Shown one piece after another: positions 49,184 through 58,368 of a stretch of 64,000 nucleotides of DNA. Within the stretch, counting starts at the first letter, position 1. Every line of letters begins with the position of its first letter. The stretch comes from Fibrobacter sp. UWEL. Its GTDB lineage: Bacteria > Fibrobacterota > Fibrobacteria > Fibrobacterales > Fibrobacteraceae. The notes under the pieces were generated by a model. That model was not told the DNA's origin, did not search any database, and saw only the letters and a list, made by a program, of their open reading frames with translations. Position numbers and translations under genes: made by a program. The stretch spans positions 45,564-109,563 of the forward strand of contig NZ_FRBE01000013.1 in the NCBI RefSeq assembly GCF_900142535.1. Reading direction: 5' to 3'.

Positions 49184-50992
49184 TTACTTGGACTTCTTGT
49201 TAGAAGCCTTCTTTTCTGTCTTGGCTTCAGGCTTCTTTGCGGGAGCCTTCTGCTTGGGAGCCATAGCCTTATTGAACAGAGCGGTGTCGTTCAAGTAGCG
49301 GATAGCTTCGTTCAGCTGTTTGTCACGCTTCAGGCTAAAGGCGGTGCTTACGGAATCGTTCAGGAAGGAAGTCAGCAATTCGCGCTTGATGCCATCCTTG
49401 ATGTATTCCTTGTTGCCTTCAAACTGGGCATTGCGGTTCTTTTCCAGAGCGTCTCGCATTTCTGCAATGCGCTTGGACAGCAGGGTGTCCGTAACGGTCT
49501 TGGAGGAATCGCCCATATAGTTCTGTTCGCGAATGACGCTCTTTTCCAGCTGGTCCACGCCTACCAGAGCGTTGGACTTGATCTTCATGAAGCTGGTGTC
49601 CTTGAGGCAGAAATCCTTAAACTGGGTGAAAAGTTCATCGGGAACTTCCCAGTCGGAATCAATCTTCACGCCCTGCTTTTCCAGTTCCGGGCGGGCCTTT
49701 ACAGCAAACTTGAAGTACATGGACATGCGTTCCTGCACCTGTACCACCCAGGGCATGGGATCCAGTTCCACTTCCACGTCAGGCGTAATACCGCCACCGC
49801 CGAACATCATACGGCCGTTGTTGGTATAGAAAGTATCGCGGGCTACCGTATCTGCCTTAGCGACGGTAGAATCTGCTTCGTTCTTTTCTTCCTTCTCGTA
49901 TTCTTCTTCCTGAATCTTCAGGCCCTTAATGCCGTTTTCGGGCTTGTTAATGCAGCGGCCGAAAGGCAGGTAGTAGAATGCGGTGGTCAGCTTCAGGGCG
50001 TTGCCCTGGTTATCCAGCGGGAAAATGGTCTGTACGGAACCCTTACCGAAGGAAGTCTTACCCACAATCAGTGCGCGGTCCCAATCCTGCAATGCGCCGG
50101 ATACAATTTCAGCAGCACTTGCGGAACCCTGGTTGACCATCACGACCATGGGGATGTCCTGCTTCACGATACCGTCCCTGCGGGCGCGGCTTTCGGTCTG
50201 CTGGGTACGTCCCTTGGTGCTCACGATGGTGTTGCCACGCTTCAGGAACAATTCGCTAATGTCGATGGCCTGGTTCAAAAGACCCCCCGGATTGTAGCGC
50301 ATATCCAGGATGATCTTCTTCATACCCTGCTTCTGCAGAGCCTTCAGTGCGTTTTCCACATCGCTGGTGGTCTTGTCGCTAAAGGTGGCCAGCTTGATGT
50401 AGCCAATATCCTTAGAAACCATTCCGTAGTAAGGAACAGCGTGAACCACGATTTCTGCACGGGTGATGGTAAAGTCCATCAGGTCTGCCACACCTTCACG
50501 GGCGATGGAGACGGTAACGTCGGTGCCAATCTTACCGCGGAGCTTGCTTACGGCGTCGTCCAGGGAGAGTCCCTTGGTTTCCTTGCCGTCAATCTTCACA
50601 ATGCGGTCGCCAGCACGAATACCCAGGCGGAAAGCGGGTGTGCCAGACAGGGGAGAAATCACCGTCAGGATGTTGTCGCGGAGGCTGATGGTAATACCCA
50701 CGCCGCCGAACTTACCTTCCATAGAAACTTTCAGGCTTTCGTAATCCTTCGGGCTAAACACCGTAGTATGGGGGTCCAGAATGTCGCGAATGCCGTTGAG
50801 GGCTGCGTCCGTCAGTTCTGTGGGGTTCACTTCTTCCACATACTTGCGGTTCACTTCGGAGAAAACCTTATTTAAACGGGATACTTCCTCGTAGAAGTCG
50901 CCCGGGGGAGTCTGCTTGTCCTGTGCAGCGAAAGATGCATTGGCAAGGCACAAGGCAGATGCGGTAGTGAGCAAAAGATTACGAAACTTCAT
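49184..50992 (-). CDS. ctpA: Carboxy-terminal processing protease (S41, CtpA type)
   Basis: 602-aa periplasmic serine protease with signal peptide (LLLTTASALCLANASFA). A PDZ domain (RLGIRAGDRIVKIDGKE) is followed by the S41 core: YNPGGLLNQAI, catalytic Ser near 292 in GSASAAEIV, and catalytic Lys near 317 in KTSFGKG. The C-terminal 100 residues (Lys/Ala-rich, KKPEAKTEKKASNKKSK) are disordered. It trims periplasmic proteins. ATG 50992 is good. It heads a run through mlaE, DUF721, gyrB and polyprenyl synthase. Confidence 0.92.
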   Translation of the reverse strand: MKFRNLLLTTASALCLANASFAAQDKQTPPGDFYEEVSRLNKVFSEVNRKYVEEVNPTELTDAALNGIRDILDPHTTVFSPKDYESLKVSMEGKFGGVGITISLRDNILTVISPLSGTPAFRLGIRAGDRIVKIDGKETKGLSLDDAVSKLRGKIGTDVTVSIAREGVADLMDFTITRAEIVVHAVPYYGMVSKDIGYIKLATFSDKTTSDVENALKALQKQGMKKIILDMRYNPGGLLNQAIDISELFLKRGNTIVSTKGRTQQTESRARRDGIVKQDIPMVVMVNQGSASAAEIVSGALQDWDRALIVGKTSFGKGSVQTIFPLDNQGNALKLTTAFYYLPFGRCINKPENGIKGLKIQEEEYEKEEKNEADSTVAKADTVARDTFYTNNGRMMFGGGGITPDVEVELDPMPWVVQVQERMSMYFKFAVKARPELEKQGVKIDSDWEVPDELFTQFKDFCLKDTSFMKIKSNALVGVDQLEKSVIREQNYMGDSSKTVTDTLLSKRIAEMRDALEKNRNAQFEGNKEYIKDGIKRELLTSFLNDSVSTAFSLKRDKQLNEAIRYLNDTALFNKAMAPKQKAPAKKPEAKTEKKASNKKSK

Positions 50993-51040
50993 ATACCCTA
51001 AAAATACAATTTCATTTTTAGAAATTTGGAATAAAACGGA

Positions 51041-51068
51041 AAAAACCGGCCAATTAAGGCCGGTTTTT
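51041..51068 (-). terminator. Terminator of sigma-factor gene
   Basis: AAAAACCGGCC-N6-GGCCGGTTTTT, perfect 11-bp stem, 50 bp behind the stop at 51121. Confidence 0.85.
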
Positions 51069-51120
51069 AATTGAATTTAGAGAGAGAGACTTACAAAAAA
51101 TCGAGAGGCTTAAGCCAAGG

Positions 51121-51972
51121 TTAAGCAGCGTCGTTCAGCAGGCGTTCCACCTGGCTGTTGCGGAGCTTTTCCAGGGCGTTTTCCTTCAGCTGGCGGATGC
51201 GTTCCTTGGAGTGACCCGTCATGGTAGCAATGTCCTTCAGGTTCAGGTCAGCGTCGGATTCCATCCCGTAGTAAAGGCGGAGAACCTTAGTTTCCAATTC
51301 GGAAAGGTTATCGTTCATTACTTTGTTATAAACTGCGGAACGATCGCGGGTTTCTGCCATTTCGCAAGCCAATTCAGCGGAGCTAATGGTTTCGCCCAAG
51401 GTCATATCGCCGTCATCACCCATGGGAGCATCCAGAGAAGCGGTGCGGTTACCCATCATGAGGATCTTTTCAATATCCTTGGCCTTGTATTTGGAAACAC
51501 CTTCAAGGCTCTTGGGATCCATCACCATGCCGCCTCCGATGACCTGCTTCATCTGGCCACCCTTCTTGGCGAAGCGACGAAGAACCAGTTCCTTTTCGGC
51601 GCTGATGCGAACCATACGGCCCTTTTCAGCGATGGCGCGAGTCATGTTCTGGCGGACCCACCAAACGGCGTAGCTAATGAACTTGATCTTCTGATTGTAA
51701 TCGAAACGGCGGGCAGCTTCAATGAGGCCCATGTTTCCTTCGCTGATCAGTTCACCAACTTCCAGGCCCTGGCCCTTATAGAGGTTAGCGATGTTTACCA
51801 CAAAACGCAGGTTGGCGTTTACCAACATTTCCAGAGCGGCGCGGTTGCCCTCATGGACTTTCTTAAGCAAAACTTTTTCCTGTTCTCTGGTGAGAAGCGG
51901 GTATTTGGAGATGTCGTTCAGATACTGGAAGTAGACATCCTTTTCTTCGCGAGTCTTAGTGTTCATATTCAT
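51121..51972 (-). CDS. RNA polymerase sigma factor, RpoD/SigA family
   Basis: 283-aa sigma-70 family factor. Region 1.2 begins DVYFQYLNDISKYPLLTREQE; region 2 has NLRFVVNIANLYKGQGLEVGELISEGNMGLIEAARRFDYNQ in pieces and the promoter-melting YAVWWVRQNMTRAI. Region 4.2 is DLNLKDIATMTGHSKERIRQLKENALEKLRN. Region 1.1 is missing and 300 aa is short, so it is a primary-type or group 2 factor. ATG 51972 has AAGGAGG at 4 nt; the upstream in-frame GTG region is rejected. The divergent histidine kinase gene begins 201 bp away. Confidence 0.92.
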   Translation of the reverse strand: MNMNTKTREEKDVYFQYLNDISKYPLLTREQEKVLLKKVHEGNRAALEMLVNANLRFVVNIANLYKGQGLEVGELISEGNMGLIEAARRFDYNQKIKFISYAVWWVRQNMTRAIAEKGRMVRISAEKELVLRRFAKKGGQMKQVIGGGMVMDPKSLEGVSKYKAKDIEKILMMGNRTASLDAPMGDDGDMTLGETISSAELACEMAETRDRSAVYNKVMNDNLSELETKVLRLYYGMESDADLNLKDIATMTGHSKERIRQLKENALEKLRNSQVERLLNDAA

Positions 51973-51987
51973 ACATCCTCCTTGTTT

Positions 51988-52003
51988 GTTTACATGAGTA
52001 AAT
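51988..52003. promoter_or_regulatory. GTTTAC-N4-GTAAAT imperfect inverted repeat in sigma-factor leader
   Basis: Same half-site and 4-nt spacing as 675-690 and 61214-61229, 16 bp upstream of the sigma-factor ATG. Possible shared regulator; unproven. Confidence 0.3.
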
Positions 52004-52173
52004 GTATCTCTTTGACATTTTCCTTGTGTCACGAATTACACTGAGTTCTGCAAAACTTTTGTATGAGTTTTGTCACGGAAATCACTGACTTTTGTCAGAT
52101 TTGTGTCATAAACCGGGGTAAACCCGCAAAAAACGTCCGAATTTTGCCTATTTTTGTACTAAATGAGGTAGAA

Positions 52174-53415
52174 ATGTCACAAGATTGTCATGAATCCAGA
52201 CGACAAATCATTAAAAATGTCATCCAAAAACACCGTTCGAAGTTCTCTGCCCTGCAGGAAGCCAGTTTTGAACGTGGTGAAAAGCAGTTACTTGAAATTT
52301 TGGGCGACGATGAGGAAGTTTCCACCAGCTTTCCTATTCCGGGTTTCTTTATTGGAATTCTAGTCTGGCTGTTCATTATTTTATTCCCGCTGATTATTAT
52401 TGCGGGGCCTCGTCCAAATGGCAATCTTTTAAATGCGACGGACTTGCTGAACTACTACGTTCCTTTGTTTGCAACCTTGATTATCTTTCTGGTGAACCAG
52501 CGTTTTGTTGTTCCTAAACTTTTCTTTAGGAGAAAGTATTTCCTGTTTTTGCTGGTGAATGCCCTTATGTTGTTTGCAGTTCTTTCCATGAGAGAATTGC
52601 TCACGTTTATGATGGTCCGTACTGCCGATGAGTCCTGGAGCTTTTTCATTACGAAATACGCTTACTCCGATCTTCGCGGACACTTTAGCATTTCCGTGGT
52701 TCTGTCCTTCTTTGCTGTTGAGGTGATGGTATGTGCCGTATGTATTTTGATTTCCATGTTTGCGCGTCAAATCATACGTGCTTTTATTGTCCGAGAAAAA
52801 CGCCGCGCCACGCTGCAGTACGAACTGGATTTCTTGAAAAGCCAGTTGAGCCCACACTTCCTTTTTAATACGCTGAACAATATTACTTCCCTTATTTCCT
52901 TTGATCCTAAGCTTGCCGAAAGTTCCATGACCAAACTTTCCCAGCTGTTGCGAGTGATGTTGTACCAGACCGGCGACAAGTACATTACCATCAAGGAAGA
53001 AGCGGACATCCTGAAAAAATATGCGGAACTGGAAAAGCTAAGACTGGACGAATCCTTTGATTTTGCTTTCGATGTGGAAATTGAAAATCCTAACGTTCAT
53101 GTTGAACCCTTGCTCTTTATGCCCCTGATGGAAAATGCCATGAAACATTGTGTGAATCCTAAGGGAAAGAGCTTTGCCCATGTAGTCCTCAGGCAACAAG
53201 GTGACGAGATTTTTATAAAGGTGGAGAATAGTAATTTCCCCAGAAAGTCTTCTAAAAATTCTGGCGGCCTTGGATTGACAACCTTAAAGAAAAGATTGGA
53301 ACTTCGTTACGAAGGCATGTACCGATACGAGACTCGAGTTGAGAACGAAACGTATATTGCGGAATTGTCCGTTAAAGTTAAAAATGGTCTTGACAAAGTA
53401 AGCAAGTTTGTATAA
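52174..53415 (+). CDS. LytS-type sensor histidine kinase
   Basis: 413-aa membrane kinase of the LytS/YehU group. Four membrane segments lie in the first 210 residues (FFIGILVWLFIILFPLIIIAG, YYVPLFATLIIFLVNQ, YFLFLLVNALMLFAVLS, and VVLSFFAVEVMVCAVCILISMFA). The His_kinase domain has the phosphoacceptor His228 in LSPHFLFNTLNNIT and the ATPase end EPLLFMPLMENAMKHCVNPKG. The LytTR response regulator that usually follows is absent; an unrelated secreted protein gene is next. ATG 52174 has GAGGTAGA ahead; an earlier in-frame ATG (52063) is rejected. Divergent from the sigma gene. Confidence 0.9.
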   Translation: MSQDCHESRRQIIKNVIQKHRSKFSALQEASFERGEKQLLEILGDDEEVSTSFPIPGFFIGILVWLFIILFPLIIIAGPRPNGNLLNATDLLNYYVPLFATLIIFLVNQRFVVPKLFFRRKYFLFLLVNALMLFAVLSMRELLTFMMVRTADESWSFFITKYAYSDLRGHFSISVVLSFFAVEVMVCAVCILISMFARQIIRAFIVREKRRATLQYELDFLKSQLSPHFLFNTLNNITSLISFDPKLAESSMTKLSQLLRVMLYQTGDKYITIKEEADILKKYAELEKLRLDESFDFAFDVEIENPNVHVEPLLFMPLMENAMKHCVNPKGKSFAHVVLRQQGDEIFIKVENSNFPRKSSKNSGGLGLTTLKKRLELRYEGMYRYETRVENETYIAELSVKVKNGLDKVSKFV

Positions 53416-53442
53416 ATTTTTCTTCGGACTAAATAATTTATT

Positions 53443-53479
53443 AAGCACATACTCGTTAACTCGGGGTGTGCTTTTTTTT
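53443..53479 (+). terminator. Terminator after LytS-type kinase
   Basis: AAGCACA / TGTGCTT stem followed by T-run of 8. Confidence 0.55.
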
Positions 53480-53570
53480 GTGCGTTTGATGTCCAGTTCG
53501 TAAATGCTTTTAGCGGGCGAGTGCCACGCTTGTTTTCGTATATCTAAAAATTTTCTTTGGAGGTCCTATC

Positions 53571-54839
53571 GTGAATAGGATGTCAAGGTGCGTTGCCTTG
53601 ATAGGGGCCTTGTTGTCCTTATCGGGTTTTGCGTGTGGTGCATTCGCGGGAGAATGCGAAGAAATTCCGCTGTATCGTAATGGTGCTGATGCGGGTAAGA
53701 TGATGGATGGCTCTACCTTCCCGGAAGCGCCGGAGTGGACGGCTAACTGGGGGAATTTGGACGGCATGACGCCGCCCTATGTTCGACTGTCTGGTCAGAA
53801 GGATGCGAAAAGCGACTGGAAGGGCGAACTTTTCTTTAAGGGAATGCCTATCCAGGTGGAGGGCGGTGACTTGAAGCTGAAGCTGCGCTCTACCCAGAAG
53901 GGAAATGCGGTTTTATGGCTGGCGGGAAGCTTTGGAAAAAGCTCCACGTACTCCATGGAAGTGGCTGCCAACAAGACGTACAATGTGACGGTGCCTATGA
54001 CCGCTTTCGGTGTTGGCGGAACCGCTACTGTATCTGGATTTGGCGTGGGGCTCTTGAACGTTCCCGCTTATCAATACACCACATTGTTTGTGGATGACGT
54101 TACGTTTACTTGCGGGACTGCCTCGGGGACCTCTGGCAGCGTTTTCACGACGGAGCGTGTGGCCTATCCCTATAGTGACATCAAGCCCGAAAGCCCTACT
54201 CGAGAGGTGAAGTTCCGGGATGTTCACGCCAGCGAAACAAGTGCGGCATATTCTCAAAAGGAACGTAAACGTATGGCGGATTCCACCAGTCTTGATTTTG
54301 TGGTGGACCTCTTTGACTTCGCCCAGATGAAACGTTATGCGGAAGCGACGGAATTGACCCCGCGGGAATCCAGCAATGGGTGGTTCACCTCCTTACATAA
54401 ACTGGAGGCACATCGCCTGAGGGATAGCGTTATTGCGAATCCTAAGGAATTACTCTACCAGGCGGAAGCGCTTGCCGCCAGCAGCGATAAGAGGGCCATG
54501 CCCCTCCTGATAGGAAATGTGGATTATGGTTATCGCGCCTGCGTGGATACCTCCTGCAAATCTCAGACCATTCGACCTGCTCGTTTATTGCTGGCGGGAT
54601 TGCCCAGCCCTATTGTTCATGGGTCTGTATTCAGGATTTTTTATGATCCCTACTTTTTAACAACAAACAGAACGGATGTCCCCGCGGTGGAAATCAAGGT
54701 TAAAAAGACTTGGGAAAACTTGCCGCCTAAATCGGAAATGGAAATCCAGTTCGAGGCTGCGGGTGTTCAGAAATTTCAGGTGCGCCTGACAGCTGGCGGA
54801 ATCACAACCACACAGACTCTTTTCGTGGAGGTAAAATAA
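53571..54839 (+). CDS. Unknown secreted protein with carbohydrate-binding-like N-terminal domain
   Basis: 422-aa exported protein with signal peptide (RCVALIGALLSLSGFACGAFA). Residues about 30-180 resemble the beta-sandwich CBM11/CIA30-type domain: WTANWGNLDGMTPPYVRLSG, then KGNAVLWLAGSF, then TTLFVDDVTFTCG. The C-terminal 240 residues are unrecognised (FDFAQMKRYAEATEL and LIGNVDYGYRACVDTSCK). GTG 53571 is chosen: GGAGGT lies 6 nt upstream. The next gene overlaps its stop (TAATG), so both are one operon. The pair is probably secreted together; function in polymer binding is inference. Confidence 0.6.
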   Translation: MNRMSRCVALIGALLSLSGFACGAFAGECEEIPLYRNGADAGKMMDGSTFPEAPEWTANWGNLDGMTPPYVRLSGQKDAKSDWKGELFFKGMPIQVEGGDLKLKLRSTQKGNAVLWLAGSFGKSSTYSMEVAANKTYNVTVPMTAFGVGGTATVSGFGVGLLNVPAYQYTTLFVDDVTFTCGTASGTSGSVFTTERVAYPYSDIKPESPTREVKFRDVHASETSAAYSQKERKRMADSTSLDFVVDLFDFAQMKRYAEATELTPRESSNGWFTSLHKLEAHRLRDSVIANPKELLYQAEALAASSDKRAMPLLIGNVDYGYRACVDTSCKSQTIRPARLLLAGLPSPIVHGSVFRIFYDPYFLTTNRTDVPAVEIKVKKTWENLPPKSEMEIQFEAAGVQKFQVRLTAGGITTTQTLFVEVK

Positions 54840-57349
54840 TGAGGATTATCCATATCTTGCTTTGCCTTATGGCTGCCGCGGGTTCGACTTTCGCAAGCGT
54901 TCACGATCTGTATTTCCGTCAGTCGGAATCAGGTAGGTTCCTGGTGAAGACTGCGTATGATGGCCTCTGGGCTGCTGCCGATGGCGTAACCGTTGATGAC
55001 AAGTCCGGCGATAATGTGCGTATTCGTGTCGTTGATCCGCCTGCCAGCAACACTCTGTTTGGTTTTGAACTGCAGCGCCCCTTCCTGGTGTTAGACGGCA
55101 TCTATCTGGATCCGGAATCCAATCGTACACTTTCTGAGTTTATGGGGGAGGCGGAACAGTTCGGGTTGATTTCTGTGTTGCAGGAACTGGGTTACACTCC
55201 TATTCTGGTGCAGTTCGCCGAGACCGTTTCCAAGGGACTAGAAGCAAATTCCAATTACTTTAAGAGTCTGCTCCAGTTCATGAATGATAATCCTTATTTT
55301 GGATTTAGGGATAAGGCGGAGGATGGCTTTATCGTTATGGGAATTAGCCAGGGCGGTATCTTAGGCCGCTACGGTTCTTATTTATACGATATTTCCAGAC
55401 CTGCGGGGTCCGCGCCTATTACTTTGTATACGTCTCTGGATTCTCCTCATCAGGGCGCTATTATACCTAAGGGTTTGCATTATACCATTAATTTCTGGGC
55501 AGCTCATTCAGATGATGCTGAAAAGTTTAATGAATTGATTGGGGGGCCTGGCGCAAGTGAATTGCTGTTGTATCAGCCCTCTGGAGCGGATGATGGTTCT
55601 ACAAAGGACTTCTACTCTGCGGATCAATCGAGCCAGCGATTCCTTTTTGGAAAGTATCGTAATGCTGCCAATTACAAGGGATTTCCCTCCGTTTTGATTT
55701 CTCAGGGCCAAATGAAGGGAGCCTCTCCGTCTCATAAAAAGAAATATTTTGAGTTGCATCGCACGGCAACAAAACTAACTGCTGTTTTTGGACGTACGGT
55801 AAGTTCTTTTTCTTCTCCTGACTTTGCAAAAGAAGAAATTGCTCGTAATCGCATTTACGTTTTTGATTCCCTTAATTCTTCGAGGAATATTATTGGTTCT
55901 ACTGAATATGATTTTATTCAGGGGAGTACTTATCCTTTTGCGAAAACAATGTATTCTAGCTTAAGGGAAGGCTTTGTTTCGTCAATTCCCAATGATATGA
56001 AGGTCAAACTTTTTGATGTGTGGGGTAACCCGATAAATATAAGTTTTACGGGTTCCTGGGAAAAGGATGCTCTGTATCAAGCGAATAGTACCTTTATTCC
56101 TACTACCAGTGCAATGGATATGCTTTGCGGCGGGGAACTTTCTATTGGCGTTCCTTGCTCGTTTAAGGAAAGTCATCAGGGATTCCCTTTTGAAGCGCCG
56201 GGAAATCGAAGTTCCGCAAATGCGGCCTATGCAGTGGATCCGACCCATCCTCGCTATAATGAAGCGATGAGCGGACGTCATATTGAAATGCCTGGCGTGG
56301 GCGATCAGCAAGATTTGAATGTCTTGCGAGGCATGCAGACAGACGTGTGGCGAATTCTCTGTGAAGTCGCTAAGAGGGATTATGATGTAACAAGTAAAAG
56401 CTATCGTAATTCGAGATTCTCTGGGGTGTTTGATCCGACTGCAAGTTGTATGGATATTATGAAAATGCCTGCTCTTATCCAAAATAGCGGCGTGGTGCAA
56501 CGTCGCAAATTTGCCTTTGCCCGTTATGATTATAATGAAAAGGCTACGGAATCGAAGGATTCTGTTCGCTTTAAGGTTCCGGCGGGCTGGCATAAAGTGG
56601 CTGTCTTTGATAATGGAGGAAAGATCCAGGAAGGTTCCACTTTTGAAGTGGATATTAAGGCTGGAAAATCTGCAAGTGGGTGGATGAAGGCAGAACTGCT
56701 CCTGACTACCACTAAGGCGGGAACAGGCCAAATCCAAATGCAGGAAATTACGGTGCCTATGGATGGGGCTGCTCATACCCTTCGCTGGACCATGCCGGAA
56801 ACCAAGGGCTCCCTTACCAATTATCGCTGGTTTCGCCTGGTGCTGAATTCTAGCGGCTCTGCTGTGGATGTGATGAAGCCTCGTCTTGTGTATGCGACTA
56901 TGGCCAAGCAGAACGTGGAATACATTACAAATCCTGTAATTTATCCCAACAATAAGGTTTCTGTAAGGACTGCTGGCGAAAATGCTTCTGTGGAGTTTTA
57001 TAGTGATGCTCAAGGAAGTGGCCAGGATCTGAAATTCAAGAATATTGGGGACTTTGTCTTCTATGATTTTGGTGGGACAAAGAATCTTTCCCGGTTTAAG
57101 AATGTCAAGGTTCTGTATTGGCCTGGAACTTGTGGCGCCACGAAGGTGTATTTTGATTCCTACGTGAAAGGCGCTGTAAACCTTGCCAATGGAGATGCTT
57201 TTGGCGGATTTGTTGAGAAAATTATCCCGCTAAAAAGCATTGTGAACACGAATTTTACTCCGGATAATGGAATTTCCGCATCGAGGTTTGTACTTCGTGG
57301 ATCAAATGCAGGGGAACGCTGTCTGGTTGATAGCATTACCTTAGAATAG
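54839..57349 (+). CDS. Secreted alpha/beta-hydrolase (lipase/esterase-like) with C-terminal beta domains
   Basis: 836-aa exported protein with signal peptide (IIHILLCLMAAAGSTFAS). Residues about 80-260 look like an alpha/beta hydrolase: LVLDGIYLDPESN, the nucleophile elbow VMGISQGGILGRY (Ser170), then TSLDSPHQGAIIP (acid and downstream loop). A second half (about 530-836) is a beta-rich domain, with CBM-like FYDFGGTKNLSRFKNV and a final SRFVLRGSNAG. Substrate unknown; esterase on plant cell-wall esters is a guess. The sequence from about 55500 to 56600 is more A/T-rich. ATG 54839 overlaps the upstream stop. Confidence 0.7.
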   Translation: MRIIHILLCLMAAAGSTFASVHDLYFRQSESGRFLVKTAYDGLWAAADGVTVDDKSGDNVRIRVVDPPASNTLFGFELQRPFLVLDGIYLDPESNRTLSEFMGEAEQFGLISVLQELGYTPILVQFAETVSKGLEANSNYFKSLLQFMNDNPYFGFRDKAEDGFIVMGISQGGILGRYGSYLYDISRPAGSAPITLYTSLDSPHQGAIIPKGLHYTINFWAAHSDDAEKFNELIGGPGASELLLYQPSGADDGSTKDFYSADQSSQRFLFGKYRNAANYKGFPSVLISQGQMKGASPSHKKKYFELHRTATKLTAVFGRTVSSFSSPDFAKEEIARNRIYVFDSLNSSRNIIGSTEYDFIQGSTYPFAKTMYSSLREGFVSSIPNDMKVKLFDVWGNPINISFTGSWEKDALYQANSTFIPTTSAMDMLCGGELSIGVPCSFKESHQGFPFEAPGNRSSANAAYAVDPTHPRYNEAMSGRHIEMPGVGDQQDLNVLRGMQTDVWRILCEVAKRDYDVTSKSYRNSRFSGVFDPTASCMDIMKMPALIQNSGVVQRRKFAFARYDYNEKATESKDSVRFKVPAGWHKVAVFDNGGKIQEGSTFEVDIKAGKSASGWMKAELLLTTTKAGTGQIQMQEITVPMDGAAHTLRWTMPETKGSLTNYRWFRLVLNSSGSAVDVMKPRLVYATMAKQNVEYITNPVIYPNNKVSVRTAGENASVEFYSDAQGSGQDLKFKNIGDFVFYDFGGTKNLSRFKNVKVLYWPGTCGATKVYFDSYVKGAVNLANGDAFGGFVEKIIPLKSIVNTNFTPDNGISASRFVLRGSNAGERCLVDSITLE

Positions 57350-57357
57350 CTTTTTTA

Positions 57358-57420
57358 GGAAAAACCTTCCCTCCGTGTCAACTATAGTTTGCAAAATGCA
57401 TAGGGGGAGGGCTTTTTCCT
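57358..57420 (+). terminator. Probable terminator after lipase-like gene
   Basis: AAAACC-N-CCCTCC / GGGAGGG stem (imperfect) then CTTTTT, before the promoter region of the next lipoprotein. Confidence 0.5.
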
Positions 57421-57472
57421 TGTTTTTTTTGTTATATAAATTAGTTTGTAGGTGGTTTTTCTAGGAGTTTAT

Positions 57473-58288
57473 ATGAAAAAGTTAGTTTTAACAGCTTGTA
57501 TGGCTGTCTTTGCTTCCGTTGTACTTACGGGATGTTTTCCGAGAACTCGTTCTGTGGGAATATCTTTAATGCCTGCCCCGTTGCAACATCGACCCAACGC
57601 CGAAGACGAAAAACCCCATTTTGCGGTTTCGGGTTCTGGATATTACGGTCATACCGGTGGGGCAATGGATAATATCAAGGATATTGATATTGGTGGTGGC
57701 GATATTAGTTCAACTTTTCACTTAGGCGGCTTTTTCTCGCCCGTATTTATGAACTTCGCTATGGGCGCTTTCCGTGGATATAGCGGTTTTTCTTGTTCAA
57801 CATCAAATTGTACTGAAAAAGAACGCTCTGATAGCGAACGGTACAGAGAATGGCTTGAAACTCCAGAAGGGCGAGATAGTTATTCTACGTGGGCTCTTCA
57901 AGAACGATTGATGTTTGGCCTTGATTTTAATCCTGGGTCTTATTTGATTATTGGTCTTGCGGGAGGGCTGCAGTGGTATCAAGAAGGTGGTGAATATTAC
58001 CGAATGCGTCGTAACCTAGAACGTACGGATCATGTGATTGCCAGTTCGCCGGATGCAAAATCAGGACATTCCTTGGGCGCCTCTCTTTGGATTGGTTCTC
58101 ACCTTGGCCGCAATGGAGAATATGGAAATTTTGTAGTACAGCTGGATGATTATTATTCGGGTGGAGAAGATGGGTTTATTAGCTCCACAAAATTTACCTA
58201 CACCCATCCCTCTGGATTCTTTGGCGGCTATCAGAATGGCTCTCTAGTCAGTCATAGCTTCTACTTCGGTAAGGAATTCATATTCTAA
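57473..58288 (+). CDS. Lipoprotein, unknown function
   Basis: 271-aa lipoprotein with lipobox LTGC (KLVLTACMAVFASVVLTGC). The body is Gly- and aromatic-rich with alternating strands (FGLDFNPGSYLIIGLAGGLQWYQEG), ending SHSFYFGKEFIF, the aromatic C-terminus of outer-membrane barrels. A CSTSNCTEKERSDSERYREW insertion carries two Cys. Not recognised. ATG 57473 has AGGAG at 6 nt; the earlier TTG 57452 is rejected. Of the same general type as the lipoprotein at 27139-27798. Confidence 0.6.
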   Translation: MKKLVLTACMAVFASVVLTGCFPRTRSVGISLMPAPLQHRPNAEDEKPHFAVSGSGYYGHTGGAMDNIKDIDIGGGDISSTFHLGGFFSPVFMNFAMGAFRGYSGFSCSTSNCTEKERSDSERYREWLETPEGRDSYSTWALQERLMFGLDFNPGSYLIIGLAGGLQWYQEGGEYYRMRRNLERTDHVIASSPDAKSGHSLGASLWIGSHLGRNGEYGNFVVQLDDYYSGGEDGFISSTKFTYTHPSGFFGGYQNGSLVSHSFYFGKEFIF

Positions 58289-58304
58289 CGGAGAAGGCTT
58301 AGTC

Positions 58305-58333
58305 TTGACATTGCTTGTGGAACATTATATTTT
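58305..58333 (+). promoter_or_regulatory. Sigma-70-type promoter of the 50-aa gene
   Basis: TTGACA (58305-58310), 17-nt spacer, TATTTT (58328-58333). A 7-bp hairpin GAGGATG / CATCCTC follows in the leader and abuts the GGAGGT ribosome site, so initiation may be regulated. Confidence 0.55.
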
Positions 58334-58368
58334 TGAGGATGAATTCAAAATCCATCCTCGGAGGTCCT

